Assembly: GCA_017613015.1 (NCBI GenBank)
Contig: JAGAEQ010000020.1
Span: 1 to 40,436, forward strand
Direction: 5' to 3'
Length of the DNA: 40,436 nt
Source of the DNA: Bacteroidales bacterium
GTDB taxonomy: Bacteria; Bacteroidota; Bacteroidia; Bacteroidales; WCHB1-69
Below the pieces are notes generated by a model, which made no database searches, was not told the DNA's origin, and worked only from the letters and a program-made list of their open reading frames with translations. Below, one piece after another: positions 1 through 8,241 of the stretch; the first letter of the stretch is position 1; the number at the start of each line of letters is the position of its first letter. Both the position numbers and the translations under genes were made by a program.

Positions 1-711
1 CAGGAACAGGTGGATGCTGAAGATGAAGAGGCTGTGGCAGCCGATTCCGCCGCCACGGTGGAAGAGGAAGTGGTTGAAGTCGCCAAACCTTTCAACCAGG
101 TTTTGAAAGACAAATTCATTGAAGGCGGTCCGGGCTGGATGACCCCGATTCTGATTGTGCTCATCCTCGGTCTGGCCCTCGTTATCGAACGTACGATTTA
201 CCTGAACATGGCCACCACCAACACCAAGAAACTCTTGGCTGACATTGAGGCCGCTTTGTCCAAAGGCGATGTGGAAATGGCGAAAGAGGTCTGCCGCAAC
301 ACCCGCGGGCCGGTAGCCAGCGTCTTCTATCAGGGACTGCTCAGCTACAACGGCAACATCGACGAAATCGAAAAAGCCGTGGTGTCCTACGGCGGTGTGC
401 AGACCGCCCGTTTGGAGACCAACATGTCCTGGCTGGCCTTCTGTATCGCCGTCGCCCCGTCCTTGGGATTCTTGGGAACGGTTGTCGGTATGGTGCAAGC
501 CTTTGACGATATTGAAAAAGCCGGAGACATCTCCCCGACCATCGTGGCTGGAGGTATGAAGACCGCTCTGATCACCACCGTGACCGGTCTGATCGTGGCC
601 ATCATTCTGCAAGTCTTCTACTCCTACCTGATTTCCAAGGTGGAAAGCCTGATGAACGACATGGAGGACTCCACCATCACTTTCATGGATATTGTTGTGA
701 AATACAAATAA
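1..711 (+). CDS. exbB: ExbB/TolQ/MotA-family proton channel, 5' end cut off
   Basis: Inner-membrane proton-channel subunit of an ExbB-ExbD motor that energises TonB-dependent outer-membrane transport. The reading frame is open to the first base, so the start lies outside the window; the GTG at 10 is only the first in-window candidate. An acidic N-terminal stretch is followed by a membrane segment (MTPILIVLILGLALVIERTI), a cytoplasmic region, and the family's hallmark pair of helices with GFLGTVVGMVQAF and an ALITTVTGLIVAI-like segment. The length (about 237 residues visible) fits the family with a short piece missing. It is followed by a small membrane protein and two exbD genes, the usual Bacteroidota layout. 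ExbB is preferred over TolQ because no tolA, tolB or pal is nearby, though the N-terminal neighbours are not visible. Confidence 0.93.
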   Translation, partial: QEQVDAEDEEAVAADSAATVEEEVVEVAKPFNQVLKDKFIEGGPGWMTPILIVLILGLALVIERTIYLNMATTNTKKLLADIEAALSKGDVEMAKEVCRNTRGPVASVFYQGLLSYNGNIDEIEKAVVSYGGVQTARLETNMSWLAFCIAVAPSLGFLGTVVGMVQAFDDIEKAGDISPTIVAGGMKTALITTVTGLIVAIILQVFYSYLISKVESLMNDMEDSTITFMDIVVKYK

Positions 712-769
712 GCGAGCGGTTTTCAAGTCTTTGTAAACACGAAAATTTTCTCTCAAAACGTATACAACA

Positions 770-1204
770 ATGGAAAAGACAAAAAAAATAAGAACCGTTT
801 GCAATATCGCCTTATTGGTGATGGGTGTGCTGGCCGCCGCGGCCTGTCTCATCTTCGCCATGGGCGACAGCAAAAACCAGGGGCCGCTGAATTTCAGCAT
901 GACCATGCTGTACATTCTGATTGGAGTGGCCATCGCACTGATTCTGTTCTTCCTGATTCTTCAGGTGATTTCCGACAAAAAACAGCTGGTCCGTTTCGGC
1001 CTGCTCTTAGGCATTGCCCTGGTGGTGGTGCTGATCGCCTATTTCGCCGCCAGTCCTGAACTGTCGGAAAAAGCCATCAAACTGGAAGTCAGCAAAACGG
1101 TGTTCAAATGGTCAGGAGCGCTCATCAACATGGCCTACATACTGTTGGCTGGCGTCATCCTGTCCTTTTTCGGCACCCTTCTTTTTGCAAAACTCAAAAA
1201 ATAA
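770..1204 (+). CDS. Small four-helix membrane protein in the exbB-exbD operon
   Basis: I do not recognise a named family. The 144-residue product has four strongly hydrophobic segments at about residues 10-30, 43-66, 75-93 and 113-140, with short polar loops and a C-terminal KLKK, so it is almost certainly a polytopic inner-membrane protein. It sits 58 bases after exbB and 6 bases before the first exbD, in the same direction, so it is very likely co-transcribed with the motor genes. Uncharacterised membrane proteins occur at this position in other Bacteroidales as far as I recall. A role as an accessory motor subunit is inference from position only. Confidence 0.85.
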   Translation: MEKTKKIRTVCNIALLVMGVLAAAACLIFAMGDSKNQGPLNFSMTMLYILIGVAIALILFFLILQVISDKKQLVRFGLLLGIALVVVLIAYFAASPELSEKAIKLEVSKTVFKWSGALINMAYILLAGVILSFFGTLLFAKLKK

Positions 1205-1210
1205 CGTGCT

Positions 1211-1792
1211 ATGGCAAGAGGAAAAACACCGGGTTTGAACACGGGATCCATGTCGGACATCTCCTTCCTGCTGCTGACTTTCTTCCTGCTGACCTCTTCC
1301 ATCAATACGGACCAGGGCCTTCAGCGCAAGCTGCCCCCTCCCTTGAAACAAAACACGGAAGACGTCAAGATGCACAAAAGGAACGTGATGGTGGTGCTGG
1401 TGAACATGAACGACCAAATCATGGTCAACAGTGAATTCCTGCCTGATGTGAACGCACTGAAAGACAAAACCAAGGAATTCATCTCCAACCCGACCGACGC
1501 CCCCAACATGTCCGAAAAGAAAACCGTTTATGTGAACGAACTGGGAAGGGAAGAGGTCGTGTCCAAGGGCGTGGTCTCCCTGCAAAACGACAGAGGCACC
1601 TCCTACGAGATGTACATCGCTGTCCAGAACCAGCTGACAGCCGCATTCAACGAACTGAGAGACCAGTACTCCCAGACCCACTTCGGCAAACCTTTCAACA
1701 ATCTGACGGAAAGCCAGCGCAAAGGGGTGCAGAAAGTCGTTCCCGTCAATATTTCCGAGGCTGAACCAGTGAATTATGGAGGAAACAAATAA
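1211..1792 (+). CDS. exbD: ExbD/TolR-family biopolymer transporter, copy 1
   Basis: Single-pass inner-membrane motor subunit that works with ExbB. The N-terminus has the family pattern: a short cytoplasmic stretch, then a transmembrane helix starting GSMSDISFLLLTFFLLTSS, in which the Asp after Met-Ser is the proton-carrying residue of the ExbD family. A periplasmic domain of about 150 residues follows. At 193 residues it is longer than a typical ExbD of about 140, with the extra length in the periplasmic domain. Its stop codon overlaps the start of the second exbD (TAATG at 1790-1794), which indicates translational coupling. Confidence 0.93.
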   Translation: MARGKTPGLNTGSMSDISFLLLTFFLLTSSINTDQGLQRKLPPPLKQNTEDVKMHKRNVMVVLVNMNDQIMVNSEFLPDVNALKDKTKEFISNPTDAPNMSEKKTVYVNELGREEVVSKGVVSLQNDRGTSYEMYIAVQNQLTAAFNELRDQYSQTHFGKPFNNLTESQRKGVQKVVPVNISEAEPVNYGGNK

Positions 1793-2259
1793 TGGGTAGG
1801 TTTAAAAAAGAAATCAGCAAGTCCACACCGGATTTGAACATGGGTTCCATGTCCGACATTATCTTCATGTTCCTGTTCTTCTTCATGGTGATCACGACCA
1901 TGCGGGAATCCACCCTGTTTGTGACCATTCAGCTTCCCAAAGCCACGGAAGTGCAGAAACTGGAAAAGAAATCCCTGGTCGCCAACATCAACATCGGCGA
2001 GCCCAACAAGCTCTACGTGGCCAAACTGGGTCACGAGCCCCGCATACAGCTGAACGACCAGTTTGCGGAAGTCGAAGACGTTGGCGAATTTGTCTACACC
2101 GAGAAAGAAGGCCGGCCTGAAGGCGACCGCAACAAAATCACCTGGTCGCTGAAAGTGGACAAGAAGGTGAAAATGGGCATCGTTACGGATGTCAAACAGG
2201 AAATGCGAAAAGCCAACGCTTTCAAAGTGAACTACTCCAGCACCAAGGCCATCAAATAG
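1792..2259 (+). CDS. exbD: ExbD/TolR-family biopolymer transporter, copy 2
   Basis: Second ExbD-type subunit, 155 residues. It carries the same signature around residues 19-40 (DLNMGSMSDIIFMFLFFFMV), with the membrane Asp kept, followed by a periplasmic domain. The start ATG overlaps the previous stop by one base, and a good Shine-Dalgarno-like GGAGG lies about 10 bases upstream at 1777-1782; this is unusual in a phylum where such sites are generally weak. The gene is last in the operon and is followed at once by a strong terminator. Two different ExbD subunits behind one ExbB is a known arrangement in Bacteroidota. Confidence 0.94.
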   Translation: MGRFKKEISKSTPDLNMGSMSDIIFMFLFFFMVITTMRESTLFVTIQLPKATEVQKLEKKSLVANINIGEPNKLYVAKLGHEPRIQLNDQFAEVEDVGEFVYTEKEGRPEGDRNKITWSLKVDKKVKMGIVTDVKQEMRKANAFKVNYSSTKAIK

Positions 2260-2280
2260 GCTGCAAGCTGTACCAAGACA

Positions 2281-2310
2281 ACGCCGGATGTTTCCATCCG
2301 GCGTTTTTTT
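2281..2310 (+). terminator. Intrinsic terminator of the exbB-exbD operon
   Basis: A perfect 10-bp stem (ACGCCGGATG at 2281-2290 with CATCCGGCGT at 2295-2304), a TTTC loop and a run of T to 2310, 21 bases after the second exbD stop. Confidence 0.93.
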
Positions 2311-2379
2311 ATAGTCTTACCAACAATTGCATGTTTATAAAATTTAGCGGAACACGCTTGGGCCGTATCCATTCGCGCC

Positions 2380-2387
2380 TATCTTTG
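2380..2387 (+). promoter_or_regulatory. Bacteroidota-type -7 box upstream of ftsK
   Basis: TATCTTTG at 2380-2387 is a full match to the Bacteroidota -7 consensus TAnnTTTG. A loose -33 element (CTTGG near 2357) lies about 20 bases further up. It falls between the exbD terminator and ftsK, leaving a leader of roughly 75 bases. The rest of the 2311-2469 gap shows nothing else I can name. Confidence 0.65.
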
Positions 2388-2469
2388 TAAATTGCTGCGG
2401 AAAGCCCTACTGACATCGTGCATTCCGCTTGTTATCAATAGGTTTTAACTAATAAAGGCAGGGGATTTT

Positions 2470-5088
2470 ATGGCAAACCAAGTGATTCGCAATCAACAAG
2501 TCGGTTCGAAAAAGAAAAAAGGGAAAGGAAAAGCCGGAAGCCCGAAAAAAGCGCCCAAGGAAAACGGGAAAGCGAAAAGCGGCTGGAGCTGGGAGTGGAT
2601 ACACAACCGCAACGTGCAGCTATTGGCAGGTCTTTACCTGATTTTCTTCGCCATCTTCCTGTTCTGCGCCTTCTGCTCCTTCTTTCAGACCCATACGGAA
2701 GACATCACCACCGCCGACAGAAGTTTCCTGACCACCCTGCACAACGGGAAAGTCACTTCGGTCATTGGCAACAGGCTGGGCATTCTAGGGCTTTATTTCT
2801 CCTTTCTGTTCATCCGCTTCGGCTTCGGCATCGCCTCCTTCGGCTTCCTCTTCCTGTTCGTCCTGTGGGGCATTTACCTGATTTGGCACAAAAGCGTGCT
2901 GCCGCTCTTCAAAACCTTCATGGGAACCTGTTTCAGCATGATTTGGCTCTCCCTGCTTTTCGGATGGGTGTTCGGCAACAACTCCAGAACAGACTGGTTG
3001 GGCGGCGACATCGGGAACACCCTCAGCCGCTTCCTTATCGACACTTCCATCGGCAGCATAGGCTTCCTGCTGCTGCTGCTGTTCATGGCCATTGTGATTC
3101 TCGTGATTTTCTTCGGCCTGACCTTCCACCTCCCCGCCCCCAAGGGAAAAAAGCCGGAAAAAGAAACGGAAGACACGGAGGATGAAGAGGAAAAAGAGAC
3201 TCCGGAAGAGACGGGCAACCCGCTGCCGAAACAGCCCATCACGGTAAAACCTGTGGAACAGCCGCTTCCGGACGAAGAAGAAGACGAAGAAGATTTTTCG
3301 GAAGAGACGGAGGAAATCCTGCCCACCACGGAAGTGACGGCAAACGAAAAGGGAACGACCCTGCTGCCCGCCGACCCCATTGACGGCGACGACCTGCTTT
3401 TACCGGAAGACGACACGGAAACATTTGATTTGGAGAACCCTGACCTTGGCTTGGAGACCGACGCGCTCATAGGAACGGAAACGGCGCAGACGCACGCCAG
3501 CATCGAAAGCTACATGGCGGAAGGGCTTTCCTACGAAGAGGCACGGGAGAAATACATAGCCTCCCTGCCCCCCTTGGATCCGAGGGACGAGCTCATCCAT
3601 TTCGAATTCCCCGCACCGGAACTGTTAGAAGACTACAAAAACGAAGTGAGCTCGTTGGAGGAGAGGGAACTGGAAATCCAAAAAAACAAGACCAAAATCC
3701 GCACCATACTTTCTAATTTCGGGGTGGAGATACAATCCATCACTGCCATAGAGGGACCGACCGTCACCATGTACGAAATCGTGCCCGCCGCCGGTGTCCG
3801 CATCCACAGAATCAAGAATTTGGAAGATGACATCGCACTCAGCGTGGCCGCCATCGGTATCCGCATCATCGCCCCTATCCCCGGCAAGGGGACCGTCGGC
3901 ATAGAAGTCCCCAACTCCAAGCCGAAAATAGTGCCCATGCGGGACATGATCACCTCGGAGAAATTCATCCATGCGAAAAAGATGGCCCTGCCCATCGCCA
4001 TTGGAAAAACCATCGCCAACGAGGTGTTTGTCTTCGATTTGGCCAAAACCCCGCACGTGCTGATGGCCGGTGCGACCGGGCAAGGAAAGTCCGTGGGACT
4101 GAACGCCATACTGACTTCTCTGCTCTACTACAAGCACCCCACCGAGCTGAAACTGGTGCTGGTGGACCCGAAAAAGGTGGAACTGACCCTGTACTCCAAA
4201 ATCGAACGCCACTACTTGGCCAAACTTCCGGACGCCGCGGACGCCATCATCACCGACACCAAGCAGGTGGTGCGCACCCTCAACTCGCTCTGCATCGAAA
4301 TGGACAACCGCTACGAGCTGCTGAAAAAGGCGCAGTGCCGTAACCTCATCGAATACAACGAGAAATTCAAGAGCAGGCACCTGAACCCGGAGAACGGACA
4401 CCATTTCCTGCCCTACATCGTACTGATTTTCGACGAGTTCGCCGACTGCATCATGACGGCCGGAAGGGAAGTGGAATCCCCTGTGGCCCGTCTCGCCCAA
4501 TTGGCGCGTGCCGTGGGTATCCACCTGATTGTCGCCACCCAGCGGCCTTCCGTGAACATCATCACCGGCGTCATCAAAGCGAACTTCCCCGCCCGTATCG
4601 CCTTCCGGGTCTCCTCCAGCGTGGATTCCCGCACCATTTTGGACACCAGCGGCGCGGAACGCCTGATTGGCAAAGGGGACATGCTGATTTCCAACGGCGG
4701 GGAAATCACCCGCATCCAATGCGCCTTGGTGGACACGCCTGAAATTGAGCGCATCTGCGACCACATCGGGGAACAGCACGGCTTCACCCACGCCTACATG
4801 CTGCCCGAAGTGCCGGAAGACACCGAAGACAACACCCAAACCGCCGATGACGGGGAAATCGACCCCTGCTTCGCCGACGCCGCCCGCATGGTGGTGCAGA
4901 CCGGACACGGTTCGACCTCCCTGCTGCAACGCAAGCTGAAACTGGGTTACAACCGCGCGGGACGGGTGATGGACCAATTGGAAAGAGAGGGCATTGTAGG
5001 CGCCTTCGAAGGCAGCAAGGCCCGGGATGTCCTAATCAAAGACCAGACGATGCTGGAAAACAAACTGAAAGAAATGGGTTTGGCCTGA
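2470..5088 (+). CDS. ftsK: DNA translocase FtsK
   Basis: Septal DNA pump that moves the chromosome termini away from the closing division septum. The 872-residue product has a lysine-rich N-terminus, four or five membrane helices between about residues 48 and 220, an acidic Glu/Asp-rich linker at about 225-330, and the motor domain. Walker A is GATGQGKS at residues 534-541; Walker B ends in Asp655-Glu656 (LIFDEFAD). The C-terminus (from about residue 800) is the winged-helix gamma domain that reads orienting sequences on DNA and contacts XerCD. Length and domain order are normal for FtsK. The ATG at 2470 is preceded by a purine-rich AGGCAGGGGA. It starts the unit that continues into the LolA-like and tamL genes. 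Confidence 0.97.
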   Translation: MANQVIRNQQVGSKKKKGKGKAGSPKKAPKENGKAKSGWSWEWIHNRNVQLLAGLYLIFFAIFLFCAFCSFFQTHTEDITTADRSFLTTLHNGKVTSVIGNRLGILGLYFSFLFIRFGFGIASFGFLFLFVLWGIYLIWHKSVLPLFKTFMGTCFSMIWLSLLFGWVFGNNSRTDWLGGDIGNTLSRFLIDTSIGSIGFLLLLLFMAIVILVIFFGLTFHLPAPKGKKPEKETEDTEDEEEKETPEETGNPLPKQPITVKPVEQPLPDEEEDEEDFSEETEEILPTTEVTANEKGTTLLPADPIDGDDLLLPEDDTETFDLENPDLGLETDALIGTETAQTHASIESYMAEGLSYEEAREKYIASLPPLDPRDELIHFEFPAPELLEDYKNEVSSLEERELEIQKNKTKIRTILSNFGVEIQSITAIEGPTVTMYEIVPAAGVRIHRIKNLEDDIALSVAAIGIRIIAPIPGKGTVGIEVPNSKPKIVPMRDMITSEKFIHAKKMALPIAIGKTIANEVFVFDLAKTPHVLMAGATGQGKSVGLNAILTSLLYYKHPTELKLVLVDPKKVELTLYSKIERHYLAKLPDAADAIITDTKQVVRTLNSLCIEMDNRYELLKKAQCRNLIEYNEKFKSRHLNPENGHHFLPYIVLIFDEFADCIMTAGREVESPVARLAQLARAVGIHLIVATQRPSVNIITGVIKANFPARIAFRVSSSVDSRTILDTSGAERLIGKGDMLISNGGEITRIQCALVDTPEIERICDHIGEQHGFTHAYMLPEVPEDTEDNTQTADDGEIDPCFADAARMVVQTGHGSTSLLQRKLKLGYNRAGRVMDQLEREGIVGAFEGSKARDVLIKDQTMLENKLKEMGLA

Positions 5089-5118
5089 TATATGCATGCA
5101 GCAAAAAAAACACACATC

Positions 5119-5784
5119 ATGAAGAAAACGCTATTCGCCCTCTGCCTGCTGCTCTGCTGCGGCACGGCATGGACACAGCAACCCAAATCGGCGAAGCCCG
5201 TCATCACCGACGAGTCCCAAGCCATTCTGAAAAAAATGCAGCAACAGCTGACTGCCCTGCAATCGGCCAAAATCAGCTTCACCCTGCAATCGGCCAAGGA
5301 AGGGAAAAATCTCGGCAGCATACAGGGTAAACTCTGGGTGCAGGGCAAAGCCTACAAACTGAGCGTCCCCAAGCAGACCATCTACTGCGACGGACGCACG
5401 GTATGGAACTACCTTCCCGAAAACCGGGAGGTAAGCGTCAGCCCTTACGAGGAAAGCGACGAAATCCTCTCCATCAATCCCATACAGCTGATTTCCACCT
5501 ATGACAAGTTCTACCGCTCGGCCTTCATCAAGGAGGTGGCGGAAAAAGGCGTTGTGGTGCAAGTCATCGACCTCTACCCCAAGCAAGGCCAGTCCTTTTT
5601 CAAAATCCGCTTAGTCATCCGCAAAGACAAGCTGCTCCCTCTCCGGGCCTCCGTCCACGAAAAAGACGGCACCATCGACACCTATTATTTTGACCAGATA
5701 GTGTACAACCCCAGCATAAGCGGCGGTTTCTTCACTTTTGACCCCGCCAAGCATCCCGGGGTGGACATCATTGACCTGCGTTAA
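5119..5784 (+). CDS. LolA-like outer-membrane lipoprotein carrier
   Basis: Predicted periplasmic carrier that takes lipoproteins from the inner to the outer membrane. I place the start at 5119, not at the in-frame ATG at 5092, because only there does a clean signal peptide begin (MKKTLFALCLLLCCGTAW then TQQ). The 221-residue product has the LolA/LolB-like pattern: a leading helix (ILKKMQQQLTALQSAKISF), then beta strands including GKLWVQGKAYKLSV and a YCDGRTVWNYLPENREV segment, typical of Bacteroidota LolA proteins. It lies 30 bases after ftsK and 3 bases before tamL, so it is probably co-expressed with both. A ftsK-lolA pair is common in the phylum and supports the call. Confidence 0.87.
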   Translation: MKKTLFALCLLLCCGTAWTQQPKSAKPVITDESQAILKKMQQQLTALQSAKISFTLQSAKEGKNLGSIQGKLWVQGKAYKLSVPKQTIYCDGRTVWNYLPENREVSVSPYEESDEILSINPIQLISTYDKFYRSAFIKEVAEKGVVVQVIDLYPKQGQSFFKIRLVIRKDKLLPLRASVHEKDGTIDTYYFDQIVYNPSISGGFFTFDPAKHPGVDIIDLR

Positions 5785-5787
5785 AGC

Positions 5788-8130
5788 ATGAGAATTTCCG
5801 CGTTTTTCACCGGACTGACCGTCATTTCCATCGCCTTGGGGGCCGCCTCCTGCTCCTCCACGCGCAAATTGGGGAAGGAAGACTGCCTGCTGGTAAAAAA
5901 CACGGTGACCGCCGACAGCAAGGAAATCCCTGACGCAAGCCACCTTGTCAAACCCGAAGCCAACCGCCTGTTTTTAGGCATCTACCCCATGAAGGCGGCG
6001 CTTTACCAGCACATGCTGACGGAAGAAGGGAAAAAGGACCGGAAATGGAAACAATGGATGCGCAAAAATTTCGGGGAGGAACCGGTGCTGTTAGACACCT
6101 CCGCCGTGGAAAGCTCCACCGTCCAAATCCGGCAATACCTGCACAACAACGGCTATTTCGAGTCCGAGGTGCAAAACAGCATCCGCTGCCGCAGGCAAAA
6201 GGCCAAGGTAAGCTACCAAATCACCGCCGGACAGCCCTACCGGCTCAACGACATCAGCTACCGCGTCCCCGACACGAACATACTGCGCCTGCTGACGGAA
6301 GACAGGGCGAACAGCCTGCTCCAGAAAGGGATGCGCTACAGCACCGACCGCTTTGACGCGGAAAGAAACCGCATCGCGACCCTCCTCGCTGACCAGGGCT
6401 ACTACACCTTCAAAGCGGACCACATCAGCTACCGCATCGACAGCAATCTCAACAGCCACCGCTTCAACCTGACGGTGGTCATACAAAACAACAGCGCGAC
6501 GGATTCCTCCGGGAAGCTGCAAAGCGTCCCCTTCCGGAAATACTACATCAAGGACGTGGAAATCCGCTACTACCATTCGGATGACAAACATTTTCAAGCG
6601 GAAAGCTACTGGGAAAAGGATTCCAAGGGACAGGAGCACGCTTTCCGCCTGCTGCACTCTAACGAAGACTACTACAAGCCCAAGTCCCTGACCCACCCGC
6701 TAGACTTCTACCCGAACAGCCTCTACACCCTGCATGGGGCCAAGACCTCCTACACCCGCTACAACGACATGCAGAACTTCCGCTTCATCCGCATTTCCTT
6801 CACCGAAACCGAGGAAAGCCGAAAACAGCCTTTGGCCGACAGCGGATGGCTGAACTGCCGCATCCAATTGTCCCAGGGAGAGAAGCACAAGCTCAATTTC
6901 GAGCTGCTGGGAAAGGACATAGGCACAGACTACGGCATAGGCGTGAATCTGAATTTGCGCAACCGCAACCTTTTCCACGGAGGCGAGATACAGTATAACA
7001 ATATACTCTTTTCCACAGAGTTCCAACGCAACCAATACATAGACGAGAACGGCGGAAAACGGCCGGTGTGGCGTTACCGCAACTTCGAGACCGGAGGTGA
7101 AATCGGCCTGAATTTCCCCCGCATGCTCTTCCCTTACGGCAACACCCTCATCCCGAAAAAGTTCCGGGCACAAACGCGGCTTTCGGCAGGAAGCTATTTC
7201 CAGCAAAGGGACCATTATTCCCGTTTCATCACCAACACGGGGATAGAATACGACTGGAAGCCTGCCTCCTACACCTCCCATATCCTGAAACTACTGGACA
7301 TCAATATTGTAAATATCTATAAAGACAGTATTTTCGAAAACAACCTCTCCACCTACAGCCAGCGCATACGGGAAAAATACACCAACCACGTGTTAGTGGG
7401 GAGCAATTACAAATTCCTCTACAGCAGCCTGAAAAACTCCAACCGCCAAAACTACTTTCTGCTCCGCCTGAACCTGAACTCTTACGGAAACCTGCTCTAC
7501 GGGCTGTTCTCCCTTTCCGGCGCACAGAAAAACGCGAACAACCAATACACTGTGGCGGGCACGCCCTTCACCAGTTTCGTCTCCGGCGAAGCGGACTTCA
7601 CCTACAATTTCCTGTTCGGACAACGCTCCTCCTTCGTCATTCACACCGATGCGGGCATAGGTGCGCCCACCTTCAACGCCTCCACCCTGCCCTTTGAACG
7701 GAGCTTCTACTTGGGCGGAAGCAACAGCATGCGTGCCTGGAACCTGCGAAGCCTTGGCCCCGGCGGCTACAAAGGCAGCCTCTCTCATTTCGAAAGCTCC
7801 GGCGACATCAAGCTGGAATGCAACGCGGAACTGCGCACCCCCCTGTACAAGAACTTCTATTCCGCCCTCTTCGTGGATGTCGGAAACATCTGGAACCTGC
7901 GCAAAAATGAAGAGCTTCCCTTAGGCGAGTTCGACTGGAACCGCTTCTACAAGGAATTCGCCTTGGACGGGGGCGTGGGCATACGCTGGGACATCTCCTT
8001 TCTGGTGCTCCGCGTTGACATGGCCGCCGCCCTGTACAAACCCTACGGGGACGAAAAACGGCGGTGGATTGACGAGACGGTTTCCCTGTCCGACCTGCGC
8101 TTCTGCTTCGGTATAGGCTATCCCTTCTGA
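5788..8130 (+). CDS. tamL: TamL-type Omp85 outer-membrane assembly lipoprotein
   Basis: Outer-membrane protein of the Omp85/BamA superfamily. The N-terminus is a lipoprotein signal with lipid-accepting Cys22 (LGAASC then SSTRKL), which is the mark of TamL, the Bacteroidota form of TamA. POTRA-like repeats follow (for example VQIRQYLHNNGYFESEV near residue 110 and RIATLLADQGYYTFKADHI near 190), then a C-terminal 16-strand-type barrel with the RSFYLGGSNSMRAW motif near residue 640, equivalent to the conserved surface-antigen motif, and a terminal aromatic (GIGYPF). At 780 residues it has normal length. The usual partner tamB is not adjacent. TamA in proteobacteria acts with TamB in envelope biogenesis; the role here is inferred from family. 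Confidence 0.9.
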   Translation: MRISAFFTGLTVISIALGAASCSSTRKLGKEDCLLVKNTVTADSKEIPDASHLVKPEANRLFLGIYPMKAALYQHMLTEEGKKDRKWKQWMRKNFGEEPVLLDTSAVESSTVQIRQYLHNNGYFESEVQNSIRCRRQKAKVSYQITAGQPYRLNDISYRVPDTNILRLLTEDRANSLLQKGMRYSTDRFDAERNRIATLLADQGYYTFKADHISYRIDSNLNSHRFNLTVVIQNNSATDSSGKLQSVPFRKYYIKDVEIRYYHSDDKHFQAESYWEKDSKGQEHAFRLLHSNEDYYKPKSLTHPLDFYPNSLYTLHGAKTSYTRYNDMQNFRFIRISFTETEESRKQPLADSGWLNCRIQLSQGEKHKLNFELLGKDIGTDYGIGVNLNLRNRNLFHGGEIQYNNILFSTEFQRNQYIDENGGKRPVWRYRNFETGGEIGLNFPRMLFPYGNTLIPKKFRAQTRLSAGSYFQQRDHYSRFITNTGIEYDWKPASYTSHILKLLDINIVNIYKDSIFENNLSTYSQRIREKYTNHVLVGSNYKFLYSSLKNSNRQNYFLLRLNLNSYGNLLYGLFSLSGAQKNANNQYTVAGTPFTSFVSGEADFTYNFLFGQRSSFVIHTDAGIGAPTFNASTLPFERSFYLGGSNSMRAWNLRSLGPGGYKGSLSHFESSGDIKLECNAELRTPLYKNFYSALFVDVGNIWNLRKNEELPLGEFDWNRFYKEFALDGGVGIRWDISFLVLRVDMAAALYKPYGDEKRRWIDETVSLSDLRFCFGIGYPF

Positions 8131-8181
8131 TTTTTTCCGAAAAAACCTGCGCTTTTGCTCCGAAGCTACGCATTTTTTGCA

Positions 8182-8189
8182 TATTTTTG
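8182..8189 (+). promoter_or_regulatory. Bacteroidota-type promoter of the T9SS cargo gene
   Basis: TATTTTTG at 8182-8189 matches TAnnTTTG fully, and TTTG at 8154-8157 can serve as the -33 element, with a spacer of 24 bases, slightly long. The box lies 52 bases before the ATG at 8242. Confidence 0.55.
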
Positions 8190-8241
8190 CATACCATTAC
8201 GTGTATTGAAAAATATGTAGTCCATAAAAACAATGTGTCGT

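Noticed and set aside
3625..4977. Long open frame of 450 codons on the - strand inside ftsK
   Set aside because: It lies antisense to the conserved FtsK motor domain, has low-complexity His/Val/Gly-rich composition with no recognisable motif, and arises from third-position GC bias.
8131..8150. TTTTTT-CCG-AAAAAA palindrome after tamL as a terminator
   Set aside because: The stem is only A-T pairs with a three-base loop and no T run after it; it would be unstable.
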